Notes under the pieces: model-generated | Told to the model about the DNA's origin: nothing | The model's input: the letters and a program-made list of their open reading frames with translations, nothing else | Databases searched by the model: none | Origin: Pseudomonas sp. Os17 | GTDB lineage: Bacteria > Pseudomonadota > Gammaproteobacteria > Pseudomonadales > Pseudomonadaceae | Assembly: GCF_001547895.1 (NCBI RefSeq) | Contig: NZ_AP014627.1 | Coordinates: forward strand, 5,830,001-5,894,000 | Direction of reading: 5' to 3' | DNA length: 64,000 bases | Shown here: one piece after another, positions 11,183-19,657 of the stretch | How positions within the stretch are numbered: position 1 is the stretch's first letter | Layout of the letters: the number at the start of each line of letters is the position of its first letter | Made by a program: the position numbers and the translations under genes

Positions 11183-11297
11183 GGCGGCGGATTATACGCA
11201 CTTTATTCATCCTCAACATGCGCCACCCGAGGTTTGCGTTACCCCTGCCAACCGCCATAATGACGCCCTCGATTTTCCCGACTCTGAAGGATCGCCT

Positions 11298-12854
11298 GTG
11301 AGCCAGTCACTGATCGCCGCCCTGCAAAACCCCGCTCTGTATCCTCATCCCGTTGAAGGGTTTCAGGTCATCGAAACCCACATCTCCTGGGTACTGCTCA
11401 CCGGCCCCTTTGCTTATAAAGTGAAGAAGCCGGTCAATTTCGGCTTCCTCGACTTCACCAGCCTCGAGTCCCGCGAGCACTTCTGTGGCGAAGAGCTGCG
11501 CCTGAACCAGCGTCTGACCCAGGACCTGTACCTGGAAGTCCTGCCGATCACCGGCAGCGCCGAAGCCCCGGAGCTGGGCGGCAGCGGTCCGGTCATCGAA
11601 TACGCCCTGAAAATGCGCCAGTTCCCACAAAGCCAGCTGCTCAGCACCTTGCAGGCCAACAGCGAACTGACCACAGCGCACATTGACGAAATGGCGCAAC
11701 AGATCGCCCAATTCCATCTCAGCGCCCCGAAAGTCCCGGCAGCACACGAAGCCGGCACACCAGAAAGCGTGATGGCCCCCGTGCGCCAGAATTTCGAACA
11801 GATCCGTCCGTTTCTCAGCGACAAGGCCGACCTGCTGCAACTGGAAGCCCTGGAAGCCTGGGCGGAAACCAGCTTCGAGCGCCTCAAGCCGCTGCTGGCG
11901 CAACGCAAGAGCGAAGGCTTCATCCGTGAGTGCCACGGTGATATCCACCTGGGCAACGCCACCCTGATCGATGGCAAGGTGGTGATCTTCGACTGCATCG
12001 AATTCAACGAGCCCTTCCGCTTCACCGATGTCTATGCCGACACCGGCTTCCTCGCCATGGACCTGGAAGACCGCGGCCTGAAAAGCCTGGCACGGCGCTT
12101 CATCAGCCAGTACCTGGAACTGACCGGCGACTACCAAGGCCTGGAACTGCTCAATTTCTACAAAGCCTATCGCGCCCTGGTGCGGGCCAAGGTCAGCCTG
12201 TTCAGCCTGCCTGCCGAGGCCACTCCCGTGCAGCGCGCCACCACCCTGCGTCAATACCGCAACTACGCCAATCTGGCGGAAAGCTACAGCACCATTCCAT
12301 CGCGTTTCCTGGCCATTACCTCGGGCGTCTCGGCGGTGGGCAAAAGCGGTGTGGCCATGCGTCTGGTGGAAGCCCTGGGCGCCGTCCGCCTGCGCTCCGA
12401 CGTCGAGCGCAAGCGTCTGTTCGGCGAGCAGCAGGTACCCAACGATCCCCACGCCGGCATCTACAGCACTGAGGCCAGCAGCGCCACCTATGCGCGCCTG
12501 CATGAAATCGCCGAAACCATCCTGCGCGCCGGCTTCCCGGTGGTGATCGATGCCACCTACCTCAAGCGCGCCCAGCGGGATGCCGCGGCCAAGGTCGCCG
12601 AAGCCACCGGCACGCCTTGCCTGATCATCGACTGCAATGCGCCAGATGCCGTGATTGCGAGCTGGCTGGCGCAACGCCAGGCCGATCGGAACGATCCGTC
12701 CGATGCGACCCTTGAGGTGATTGCGACCCAGCAAGCCACTCGCGAGGCCCTGACCGACGAAGAACTGCTGCGCAGCAAGCGCATTGAAACCAACGAAAGC
12801 GGCAGCCTGGATGCCCTGGTTGCCAACATCCGCCAGCGTCTGCCTGGCCTGTAA
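11298..12854 (+). CDS. Two-domain protein: phosphotransferase-like (APH fold) plus P-loop kinase-like
   Basis: A 518-residue cytosolic protein. The N-terminal half resembles aminoglycoside/choline-kinase-type phosphotransferases, with the catalytic loop HGDIHLGN near 213-220 and the metal-binding D in IFDCIEF. The C-terminal half is a P-loop NTPase with Walker A GVSAVGKSG near 343-351. This fusion is conserved in proteobacteria (COG2187 plus COG0645), but its substrate is unknown. I chose GTG at 11298 because GAAGGA lies six bases upstream. The open frame extends upstream over the mrcB promoter region, which is unlikely to be coding. Confidence 0.75.
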   Translation: MSQSLIAALQNPALYPHPVEGFQVIETHISWVLLTGPFAYKVKKPVNFGFLDFTSLESREHFCGEELRLNQRLTQDLYLEVLPITGSAEAPELGGSGPVIEYALKMRQFPQSQLLSTLQANSELTTAHIDEMAQQIAQFHLSAPKVPAAHEAGTPESVMAPVRQNFEQIRPFLSDKADLLQLEALEAWAETSFERLKPLLAQRKSEGFIRECHGDIHLGNATLIDGKVVIFDCIEFNEPFRFTDVYADTGFLAMDLEDRGLKSLARRFISQYLELTGDYQGLELLNFYKAYRALVRAKVSLFSLPAEATPVQRATTLRQYRNYANLAESYSTIPSRFLAITSGVSAVGKSGVAMRLVEALGAVRLRSDVERKRLFGEQQVPNDPHAGIYSTEASSATYARLHEIAETILRAGFPVVIDATYLKRAQRDAAAKVAEATGTPCLIIDCNAPDAVIASWLAQRQADRNDPSDATLEVIATQQATREALTDEELLRSKRIETNESGSLDALVANIRQRLPGL

Positions 12855-12861
12855 GCACTAA

Positions 12862-12897
12862 TTTCAGCCGTGAAGTGCAAAGACTTCACGGCTGAAA
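12862..12897. terminator. perfect 15-bp inverted repeat, probable terminator
   Basis: TTTCAGCCGTGAAGT (12862-12876) and ACTTCACGGCTGAAA (12883-12897) form a 15-bp stem with a six-base loop, just after the gene ending at 12854. A long U-tract is missing, so termination strength is uncertain. Confidence 0.5.
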
Positions 12898-12946
12898 AAC
12901 AGTGGCACTATACTGGCGTCATAAATCCAACACTGGTGACGTCGCC

Positions 12947-13291
12947 ATGAGCCAACCGAAACTTCTGGATACTCCGCTTTACGCCCTGCTGCATAAAGAC
13001 GACATCGTCGGCTTCAACCGCGAGCGTCCAAAGGATCACCCCATCGACATGCGCGGCGGCGACTTCCGCGGCCTCGACCTGCGACAGCTGAACGCCCAGG
13101 GCATCGACTTCACTGACGCCTACTTCCGTTCCGCCGATCTGCGCGGCCTGGACCTGCGCAATGCCACCATGGAAGGCGCCAGCCTGGCCCACGCACAGAT
13201 CTCCGGCGCATACTTCCCGGTCGAACTGACAGCCGATGAAATCCTCATGTCGGTCAACTTCGGCACCCGACTGCGCTACAACACCCGCTAA
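12947..13291 (+). CDS. Pentapeptide repeat protein
   Basis: A 114-residue protein. Residues about 35-85 form pentapeptide repeats of the A(D/N)LxG kind (for example FRGLDLRQL, SADLRGLDLRNATMEGASLAHA), which fold into a short right-handed beta-helix. The ATG at 12947 (product MSQPKLLDTP) is preceded by GGTGA; an in-frame ATG 45 nt upstream would extend the protein into the intercistronic hairpin region and is less likely. No function can be assigned; pentapeptide proteins range from gyrase-protecting DNA mimics to structural adaptors. Confidence 0.75.
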   Translation: MSQPKLLDTPLYALLHKDDIVGFNRERPKDHPIDMRGGDFRGLDLRQLNAQGIDFTDAYFRSADLRGLDLRNATMEGASLAHAQISGAYFPVELTADEILMSVNFGTRLRYNTR

Positions 13292-13523
13292 AGTCTCCTG
13301 CGATCGTTCTGTCCGGCGCCCTGCTGTGCGCCGGGCTGTGGATCATCCCCTCTGTTTCCCTCCCCCCCCGCGCAAGGTCCGCATTCACCTGCCCGTCGCG
13401 CCTTGACCGCCCTGCCTTAGAAGCATTTGCGCCAAACCCGACCAACGAACAGCGCATTTTCTGCTGAGCGCTACACTCCTGTGAGGCTGCCCACTCACCA
13501 TTCGGCCATCGCCAGGAGGCTTA

Positions 13524-13796
13524 ATGAATGATGAACTGCAACACCTGAAGAACCTTGGCAAGACATCGGCACAGTGGCTGCATGCAGTGGGCATCCACAG
13601 CGCATCGGACCTGCGCCGCCTGGGCGCGGTGGACGCATACAGGGCTGTGCGCACCCGGGGTTTTCGGGCCTCGAAAGTGCTGCTGTACGCCATCGAAGGC
13701 GCGTTGATGGACATGCACTGGAACGAGCTTCCGGCCGAACGCAAGGAGGCGCTGAACAAGCAATTGGACGCCATATCCTCGCGTCACAAGAACTGA
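13524..13796 (+). CDS. TfoX/Sxy C-terminal domain protein
   Basis: A 90-residue protein made of the TfoX C-terminal domain alone (LKNLGKTSAQWLHAVGIHSASDLRRLGAVDAY, a helix-hairpin-helix-like fold). Full-length TfoX/Sxy promotes competence in Haemophilus and Vibrio; this one lacks the N-terminal domain, so a competence role should not be assumed. GGAGG at 13515 gives a good ribosome binding site. It is 13 bp upstream of the cyclic-nucleotide-binding gene and is probably cotranscribed. Confidence 0.8.
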   Translation: MNDELQHLKNLGKTSAQWLHAVGIHSASDLRRLGAVDAYRAVRTRGFRASKVLLYAIEGALMDMHWNELPAERKEALNKQLDAISSRHKN

Positions 13797-13809
13797 CTGG
13801 CAGAACCTT

Positions 13810-14616
13810 ATGTATCTGATGGGGGAACAACCGGCCTACGCCGATGCCTTGATCAACCGACTGCAAAGTATCCCGGCCCAGTTGCTGGAGGGCCTTTCTC
13901 CCTGCGGCGCAACGCTGGAAATTGAACCTGCGGCGGATCTGTCGGGACTCTTGCCCGAACATCAGTTGTTCCTGCTGGACAGGGGCGTGATCCAGGCCAG
14001 CGTTGAACAGCGTCCGCTGTTCTACCTGCATGAAGGTGACCTGGTAGGGCTACGTCGAGGCATCGAGCACCCGCAGTGCCAACTGAGCTGCGATGTGCCA
14101 CTGAGCCTGACGCCCTATCTGCGGACCGAGGTGTTCCGTCATATCTACGCTGACGAACAGCGCTCGGAATGGCTGCTGCAGTACCTGATCGGCCAGACTG
14201 CCCTGCTCTGCGATGCCATAGCCCGCCTGAAGCCGCCGGAGTTGCGCAGCAACAACGGCTTCAAGCGGGTGGAGCCGGGAGAAGTACTGATTACCCAAGG
14301 GGATGACGCCGATCACGTGTTCGTGATTCTCGAAGGCCATGCCGAAGCCTTTGTCGACGGGCACAAAGTGGGCGACGTGCCCAAGGATGAAATCTTCGGC
14401 GCCATGGCGGTCTTCACCGGAGAAAAGCGCAGTGCCAGCGTCATTGCAAATGAACCAAGCACGATCATGCTGATCCCCAAGGAGCACTTTCTCAGCCTGA
14501 CCCAGAGCAATCCGCGCATTGCCCACAGCCTGATCGAAAGCATGGCCCGCCGCATTGACCTGCTGAACAAGGAAGTGACCCGCCTCATGGCCTTGAACAG
14601 CCAGGTCCAGGGATAG
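13810..14616 (+). CDS. cbpA: Cyclic nucleotide-binding domain protein, CbpA type
   Basis: A 268-residue protein with a C-terminal cyclic nucleotide-binding domain (about residues 150-250: GEVLITQGDDADHVFVILEGHAEAF, later GEKRSASVIA). No DNA-binding or enzymatic domain is evident in the N-terminal half. Position next to the PrrF locus and haem genes matches P. aeruginosa CbpA (PA4704), a cAMP-binding protein expressed under Vfr control. The symbol rests on that synteny and length, not on a test of binding. Confidence 0.7.
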   Translation: MYLMGEQPAYADALINRLQSIPAQLLEGLSPCGATLEIEPAADLSGLLPEHQLFLLDRGVIQASVEQRPLFYLHEGDLVGLRRGIEHPQCQLSCDVPLSLTPYLRTEVFRHIYADEQRSEWLLQYLIGQTALLCDAIARLKPPELRSNNGFKRVEPGEVLITQGDDADHVFVILEGHAEAFVDGHKVGDVPKDEIFGAMAVFTGEKRSASVIANEPSTIMLIPKEHFLSLTQSNPRIAHSLIESMARRIDLLNKEVTRLMALNSQVQG

Positions 14617-14675
14617 CCTCACCGAGAATCCAAACGAGCGTTTGACAAAAATGCGCAGGAACTGGAAAAGCCTGG

Positions 14676-14703
14676 TTGACTTCGAAATGAGAATCGTTAT
14701 GAT
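14676..14703 (+). promoter_or_regulatory. prrF promoter
   Basis: TTGACT (14676-14681), 16 nt, TATGAT (14698-14703), seven bases before the first base of the PrrF-like sequence at 14710. Confidence 0.75.
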
Positions 14704-14704
14704 T
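14686..14704 (+). promoter_or_regulatory. Fur box over the prrF promoter
   Basis: AATGAGAATCGTTATGATT differs from the palindromic Fur consensus (AATGATAATCATTATCATT) at only three positions. It covers the spacer and the -10 box, so Fe-Fur would block RNA polymerase, as known for prrF in P. aeruginosa. Confidence 0.8.
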
Positions 14705-14709
14705 ATCAC

Positions 14710-14823
14710 AACTGGTCGCGAGATCAGTCGATAACCTGGAAGACCAGTGGTTCGGACTCTCAGATTATCTCCTCATCAGGCTAATCACGGTTATTTGACC
14801 CGGCTCTTGCCGGGTCTTTTTTT
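14710..14823 (+). ncRNA. prrF1: PrrF iron-responsive small RNA
   Basis: A small RNA of about 114 nt that is made when iron is scarce and, with Hfq, represses mRNAs of iron-containing proteins (the functional equivalent of RyhB). The 5' end (AACTGGTCGCGAGATCAG) and the conserved seed region (CTCAGATTATCTCCTCATCA at 14760-14779) match my memory of P. aeruginosa PrrF. A strong terminator closes it. It sits between cbpA and phuW, where P. aeruginosa has prrF1 and prrF2 in tandem, but only one copy is visible here. Confidence 0.88.
14798..14823 (+). terminator. PrrF intrinsic terminator
   Basis: GACCCGGC (14798-14805) pairs with GCCGGGTC around TCTT, followed by seven U. The hairpin could also stop phuW transcription coming the other way, but the A-tract side is weaker. 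Confidence 0.85.
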
Positions 14824-14845
14824 GCCCGTGAAACAGTACCGCCGA

Positions 14846-15712
14846 TCAGGGCTTCAGTTGCGCGCAATAATCCTTGGCTGGCTGAGGCGGTGTGTACCAG
14901 ACATAGTCCGCCGCGGCAGCGGGCACCCTGCTCCCCCGCTCCGCCAGGAGCAACACCACGACTGGCCGGCTCTGGTCCAGATCAGCCATGTGCAGGGGCA
15001 CCCCAAGGTCACGGCGAGCATGAAAGGCCCCCGCCAGCAACATGGCCGGCACCGGCGCCGCCAGCAATCGCTCGGCCATGCGCCGATCCCGTTGCTGCTG
15101 CACCGCCAACATCGCCGGCACCTGGGTCTCCGGCAGCAAGCCACAGTGGGACTGACGAATCTGCTCCGACAACGCCTGGGTCACGGACAAGGCATTGCTC
15201 TGCATGCCGCCGAGAACCGGCGCCTGGGTATAGACCCGGCGTATTTCCTGACGATCCAGATTGGCTGCCAACAAGGGATAAGGCTGTCTCAGAGCATAGC
15301 CCACCACCGGCCCATACAGCCCCCAATCCCAACCCGGTTGCCAGGCCAACGCCTTGATCAAGTCATCAGGCAAGCGCTGCCCGGCCGCCTCACGCTTGAC
15401 CTCATCGACGCGGAGCTGCTGATCGGGATTGAGCATTTCCAGCAACAGGCTGCCCTGAGGGCGTTCCATGGCCAGCGAGCGCAACAGCCAGAGTTGCAAA
15501 ACGTGATGATCGGCATTGTCGTGCTGCTCGCCGACGATCAGCCGGGGCGCTTGCGCCAGGCGCTCGACCAATTCCTCCGGACTCAGCGCCTGCCCCGTGC
15601 GCAGATCTAGGATGCTGCCCGGGTCCGGCACCACGGGCGGCGGCACTGGCTCCGGGCTGCCGTGACAGGCCGCGAGCAACAGGGCTGACAGCACAAGCGG
15701 CAGTCTACGCAT
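14846..15712 (-). CDS. phuW: PhuW, ChaN-family haem-utilisation lipoprotein
   Basis: A 288-residue lipoprotein (signal ending LLLAACHG, acylated Cys near 16) of the ChaN/DUF399 family. Campylobacter ChaN binds haem at the outer membrane; motifs GEQHDN and GAFHARRDLG are visible. The ATG at 15712 has GGAG seven bases upstream; a TTG one codon earlier is possible. It is the last gene of the phuTUVW operon, 21 bp after phuV, and faces PrrF. Role in haem uptake is inferred from family and operon. Confidence 0.83.
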   Translation of the reverse strand: MRRLPLVLSALLLAACHGSPEPVPPPVVPDPGSILDLRTGQALSPEELVERLAQAPRLIVGEQHDNADHHVLQLWLLRSLAMERPQGSLLLEMLNPDQQLRVDEVKREAAGQRLPDDLIKALAWQPGWDWGLYGPVVGYALRQPYPLLAANLDRQEIRRVYTQAPVLGGMQSNALSVTQALSEQIRQSHCGLLPETQVPAMLAVQQQRDRRMAERLLAAPVPAMLLAGAFHARRDLGVPLHMADLDQSRPVVVLLLAERGSRVPAAAADYVWYTPPQPAKDYCAQLKP

Positions 15713-15733
15713 CAAGGTTCTCCGGGTGACGGG

Positions 15734-16501
15734 TCAACGGGCAATGATCAGCGGGTGCCCACGCTCAGGGTGTTTCTGTACCAGAACCTCCAGGCCAAAG
15801 ACCGCCTTCAGCGGCTCGGGTCGCAGCACTTCGGCCGGCACGCCCAGGGAATGGGGGTGCCCGCCCTCCAGCAGCAACACCCGATCACAGTAACGCGCCG
15901 CCAGATTCAGGTCATGGAGAATGATCAGCACCGCAACGCCCCGATCGGCAAATGCCCGGATGGCCTGCAAGGTGACGTGCTGGTGCAACGGGTCGAGGGC
16001 CGAAGTCGGTTCGTCCAGCAGCAAATGATGCCCGGCCTGTCCTGGCCACAATTGCGCCAGGACCCGCGCCAGGTGCACCCGCTGGCGTTCGCCCCCCGAC
16101 AACGCCAGGTAGCTGCGCCCTCGCAGATGAGCCACATCGGCGGCCTCCAGGGCAGCGTCGACGATCTGTGCATCCTGCGCACGGCCGCTGTGATGGGGCA
16201 GGCGTCCCAGCGCCACCACTTCCTCGACCCGAAAGGCAAAATCCAGACTCGACGCCTGGGGCAATACCGCCAGACGTTGCGCCCGTGCCGCCCCCTGCCA
16301 TTGCGCCATCTCCCGTTCATCCAGCAACACCCGTCCCTGATGCGCCGTCAGCTCGCCGCTCAAGGCCCCAAGCAGGCTGCTTTTACCGGCACCATTGGGG
16401 CCCAGCACCCCCAGCACTTGCCCGGGCAGCAGCTGCAGATCGATCCCCACCAGCACCTCTTTGCCCCCGCGCCGCACATGCAGGTTCTCGACTCGCAACA
16501 T
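15734..16501 (-). CDS. phuV: Haem ABC transporter ATP-binding protein
   Basis: A 255-residue ABC ATPase of the FepC/HmuV type that powers haem import across the inner membrane. Walker [10 protein letters not shown] is near 34-42, the signature LSGGERQRV is near 137-145 and the Walker B region is [13 protein letters not shown]. Its ATG overlaps the phuU stop by one base (TGATG), so permease and ATPase are cotranslated. Confidence 0.93.
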   Translation of the reverse strand: MLRVENLHVRRGGKEVLVGIDLQLLPGQVLGVLGPNGAGKSSLLGALSGELTAHQGRVLLDEREMAQWQGAARAQRLAVLPQASSLDFAFRVEEVVALGRLPHHSGRAQDAQIVDAALEAADVAHLRGRSYLALSGGERQRVHLARVLAQLWPGQAGHHLLLDEPTSALDPLHQHVTLQAIRAFADRGVAVLIILHDLNLAARYCDRVLLLEGGHPHSLGVPAEVLRPEPLKAVFGLEVLVQKHPERGHPLIIAR

Positions 16502-17538
16502 CAGGCACGCCCTCGCAGCAAGAGGTAGAGAAAGAACGGTGCGCCGATAAAGGCGGTGACGATGCCAATGGGCAACTCGGCCGGTGCCAGCGCCAGGCGC
16601 GCCACCAGATCGGCCAGCAGCAACAGACTGGCCCCCGCCAGAATCGATGCCGGAAGCAGGGTTCGGTGATCCGGTCCCGACAACAGACGCACCAGATGGG
16701 GCACCACCAGGCCAACGAAACCGATCATGCCTGCCGCAGCCACCGCGGCCCCCACGCCCAGGGCGGTGCAGAACACCAGCTCCCGCTTGAGCCCTTCGAC
16801 ATCAATGCCCAGGTGCCTGGCTTCCGATTCGCCCAGCAGCAGCGCATTCAACGCCTTGGCCCTGCGAGGCAACCACAGGGCCACCAGCACCGTCACCAGC
16901 AGCAACGGCCACAGGCGCTGATAACTGGCACCGTTGAGACTGCCGAGGTTCCAGAAGGTCAAGGTACGCAAGGTCGAGTCATCGGCCAGGTAGGTGAACA
17001 AGCCCACCGCCGAACTGGCCAGGGCGGTCAGGGCGATCCCCGCCAGCAGCATGGTCGCCACGTGAGTCTGGCCATTGCGCCGGCCCAGGCGATAGACCAG
17101 TGCCGTTACCCCGAGCCCGCCGAGAAAGGCACAGAGCGAGAGCAGGTAGGGCGCAACAGATTCCGGCACGCCGCCGAACATCGAGCCGCCGACAATGGCG
17201 ATCGCCGCCCCCAACGCCGCCCCACTGGATACACCTACCAATCCGGGATCGGCCAAGGGGTTGCGAAACAGCCCCTGCATGGCCACGCCGGACAGCGCCA
17301 GCACCCCGCCTACCGCCAGACCGAGCAGGGTCCGTGGCAAGCGGATCTGTCCAAGGATCAACTCTGCCTGCTCCAGCCCCTGCCCATCGATGGGTAGCCC
17401 GAGCAGGCGCAAGGCAGCACGCAAGGTATCGATCAAGGGCAGGCTGACCGGCCCCAGCGCCAGGGACAGCCAGATCGCCAATACACACAGGGCGCCAAGC
17501 CCGAGAAACAGCGTTCGAGGTTTGACCAGGCGGTTCAT
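16501..17538 (-). CDS. phuU: Haem ABC transporter permease
   Basis: A 345-residue FecCD/BtuC-family permease with about ten hydrophobic segments and the family motif GxxLAxxGxxxQxxxRNPLADP (seen as [19 protein letters not shown], near 80-98), which couples to the ATPase. It works as a dimer with two PhuV and receives haem from PhuT. It overlaps phuT by four bases (ATGA). Confidence 0.93.
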   Translation of the reverse strand: MNRLVKPRTLFLGLGALCVLAIWLSLALGPVSLPLIDTLRAALRLLGLPIDGQGLEQAELILGQIRLPRTLLGLAVGGVLALSGVAMQGLFRNPLADPGLVGVSSGAALGAAIAIVGGSMFGGVPESVAPYLLSLCAFLGGLGVTALVYRLGRRNGQTHVATMLLAGIALTALASSAVGLFTYLADDSTLRTLTFWNLGSLNGASYQRLWPLLLVTVLVALWLPRRAKALNALLLGESEARHLGIDVEGLKRELVFCTALGVGAAVAAAGMIGFVGLVVPHLVRLLSGPDHRTLLPASILAGASLLLLADLVARLALAPAELPIGIVTAFIGAPFFLYLLLRGRA

Positions 17539-18410
17539 GGGGCCGGCTTGGCCTGAGGATAGAAGGCCGCTGCCAGGCGTTTCAGACTATCCGGCAGACG
17601 CGGCCCCAGGCCGCCCACCAGCAAGGTCGGATCCAGCTCCACCACCCGCCCCGCCTTGGCCGCGGCAGTGGAGGCCAACACCGGACTTTCCTTGAACAAC
17701 GCAACGCGGGCCGCATCGCCACTCAGGCTGCGGTCGGAGAACACCAGCACCTGAGGATTCAGTCCCGCCAGGGATTCCGCCGAAAACGGCTTGTAACCGC
17801 TATGGGTCGCCAGGTTGCGCGCGCCGGCCTGTTGCAACAGCCAGTCCGCGGCCGTGTCCTTGCCGGCGATCAGCGGCTTGCCTCCCGCGTGCCCCAGTAG
17901 CAACAGCACTCCAGGCGCCGCCTGCTGCTCCTGCACTCGTGCGATCCAGGCCCGCTGCTGTTCAAGACGTTGCTGATAGGTGCTGAACAATTGCCCGGCC
18001 TGATCCTCGCGCCCCAGGAGTTGCCCCAACTGACGCAGGGTGCGCTGCAGGGTCGGCAGGTCGGCCTGAGCAGAAAACAGCTCGACCTTGACCCCGGCAC
18101 TGCGAATCTGCGCCAGCACCGGCGGCGGACCCATTTCTTCAGTACCCACCAGAATATCCGGGCGCAGACTGAGAATGCCTTCCGCCGACAGCTGCCGTTG
18201 ATAGCCGATGCTCGGCAAGGCCTTGAGCGACTCCGGGTGCTGGCTGGTGGTATCGACCCCTACCAGCTTCGGCTCCGCCCCCAGGGCCGCTACCCACTCG
18301 GACAAGGCGCCCCCGGCACTGACCCAACGCTGCGGCAACTCCTCGGCGGCGGCCCACGGGCTCACCAGCAGTGCGACCCAGAACGCGAGGGCGCTGGCAC
18401 TCAGGCGCAT
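17535..18410 (-). CDS. phuT: Periplasmic haem-binding protein
   Basis: A 291-residue class III substrate-binding protein (two lobes joined by a long helix). Residues 1-22 are a Sec signal peptide (ALAFWVALLVSPWAAAEE). The start at 18410 is supported by GGAAA upstream; the longer open frame lacks a signal at its N-terminus. It is the first gene of phuTUVW. In P. aeruginosa phuS precedes phuT and phuR is divergent; neither is here. A Fur-box-like sequence lies about 115 bp upstream. Confidence 0.92.
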   Translation of the reverse strand: MRLSASALAFWVALLVSPWAAAEELPQRWVSAGGALSEWVAALGAEPKLVGVDTTSQHPESLKALPSIGYQRQLSAEGILSLRPDILVGTEEMGPPPVLAQIRSAGVKVELFSAQADLPTLQRTLRQLGQLLGREDQAGQLFSTYQQRLEQQRAWIARVQEQQAAPGVLLLLGHAGGKPLIAGKDTAADWLLQQAGARNLATHSGYKPFSAESLAGLNPQVLVFSDRSLSGDAARVALFKESPVLASTAAAKAGRVVELDPTLLVGGLGPRLPDSLKRLAAAFYPQAKPAP

Positions 18411-18521
18411 AAGTAGATTTCCTTTGATAGCAGTGAGGCCCGCGAAGCGACTGTCCATGTGACATGCCAGACAGAGCTGGCATCGAAAGGAGCAAGCACG
18501 CCGTGCCGGGCGAGGCGGCCA

Positions 18522-18540
18522 TTTGATAATTGTTTTCATT
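18522..18540. promoter_or_regulatory. probable Fur box upstream of phuT
   Basis: The minus strand reads AATGAAAACAATTATCAAA, matching 14 of 19 positions of the Fur consensus. It lies in the divergent region between phuT and the Rieske gene, so it could control either or both. Confidence 0.6.
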
Positions 18541-18629
18541 TAGCCGTCAAGCGCCGACATGTTTCATCCTGGCGTCGGCCAAGAACTGTGACAGCCCGGG
18601 CCCAGAGCCTTAGGACCAAGAGGATAGCC

Positions 18630-18947
18630 ATGAAATTTCTTTGCGCCGGGACTGAGCTGGCCGAGGCCGGCAGCCGCGGTTTCCAGTTAGAGGGCTTGAA
18701 GCTGTTTGCCGTGCGTCGAGCAGGCCAGGCTTACGTTTATGCCAACCGCTGCCCGCACCGCGGCGTTCCCCTGGAGTGGCAGCCCGAGCAGTTTCTCGAC
18801 CCCAGCGCCAGCCTGATCCAGTGCGCCACCCATGGCGCACTGTTTCTGATTGAAAGCGGCGAATGCGTGGCCGGCCCTTGCGCCGGCCAGTTTCTGCAGG
18901 CCATCGGCTGCCGGGAAGACAGCCAGGGTATCTGGGTCGATATCTAG
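18630..18947 (+). CDS. Small Rieske [2Fe-2S] protein
   Basis: A 105-residue soluble ferredoxin-like protein. The two cluster-binding boxes are CPHRG (about residue 41) and CATHG (about residue 71), giving Cys-His and Cys-His ligation of one [2Fe-2S] cluster. It has no signal peptide, membrane anchor or fused oxygenase domain. AGAGGA lies six bases before the ATG. It is divergent from phuT and its stop overlaps the sfsA stop by a few bases on the other strand. Its redox partner is unknown. Confidence 0.85.
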   Translation: MKFLCAGTELAEAGSRGFQLEGLKLFAVRRAGQAYVYANRCPHRGVPLEWQPEQFLDPSASLIQCATHGALFLIESGECVAGPCAGQFLQAIGCREDSQGIWVDI

Positions 18948-19657
18948 CCCTGCAACCGCACGTCCAGGCGCCGGTCGATACAGACTTCCTGCGCGGTCAG
19001 GCGCACGCCGTACGCCAGTACCTCGACACCGGCCGCCACCGCTTCACGCAATGCGGCGGCATAACCCGGATCAATCTCCTCGGCCGGACGCACGGCTTCG
19101 ATGCCCGACAGATTGACGCAGTACAGCAACACCGCCCGTACCCCCTCCCGGGCCTGGCTCGCCAGCTCACGCAAGTGCTTGGCACCGCGCTGGGTCACCG
19201 CATCGGGAAACGCCGCCACTGGCGAACCGTCGAATCCCAGGGTGACACTCTTGACCTCGACATAGGCCGGGCCATGAGGGTAATCCAGACGAAAGTCGAT
19301 GCGGCTGTTCTCCTGCCCATAGGGCACCTCGCGCTTAAGGCCGGTAAAGCCCTGCAACTCGCTGATCAGCCCGGCGCGCAGCGCTTCCTCGACCAGCCCA
19401 TTGGCCCGTCCGGTATTGACGCAGGCCAGTCGCCCCTGCGGGGTTTCACTGATTTCCCAAGTTCCCGGCAGCTTGCGCTTGGGATCATTGGAGCGGCTGA
19501 ACCACACCTGCCCGCCCTCGACCATGCAATTGAACATCGAGCCGGTATTGGGACAGTGGATGGTCAGCAACTCGCCGGTTGCGGTTTCGATGTCCGCCAG
19601 GAAACGCTTGTAGCGCCGCAACAGACGCCCTTCCTCCAGGGCCGGATCGAAGCGCAT
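18944..19657 (-). CDS. sfsA: SfsA, sugar fermentation stimulation protein homologue
   Basis: A 237-residue protein matching SfsA throughout: [17 protein letters not shown], the central DFRL...YVEVKSVTL and the block [13 protein letters not shown]. SfsA was named for an effect on mal genes in E. coli, and structures suggest a nuclease-like fold with nucleic acid binding; the true role is unsettled. Its ATG overlaps the aminotransferase stop by one base (TGATG). The much longer open frame upstream reads the aminotransferase in the wrong frame. Confidence 0.92.
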   Translation of the reverse strand: MRFDPALEEGRLLRRYKRFLADIETATGELLTIHCPNTGSMFNCMVEGGQVWFSRSNDPKRKLPGTWEISETPQGRLACVNTGRANGLVEEALRAGLISELQGFTGLKREVPYGQENSRIDFRLDYPHGPAYVEVKSVTLGFDGSPVAAFPDAVTQRGAKHLRELASQAREGVRAVLLYCVNLSGIEAVRPAEEIDPGYAAALREAVAAGVEVLAYGVRLTAQEVCIDRRLDVRLQG

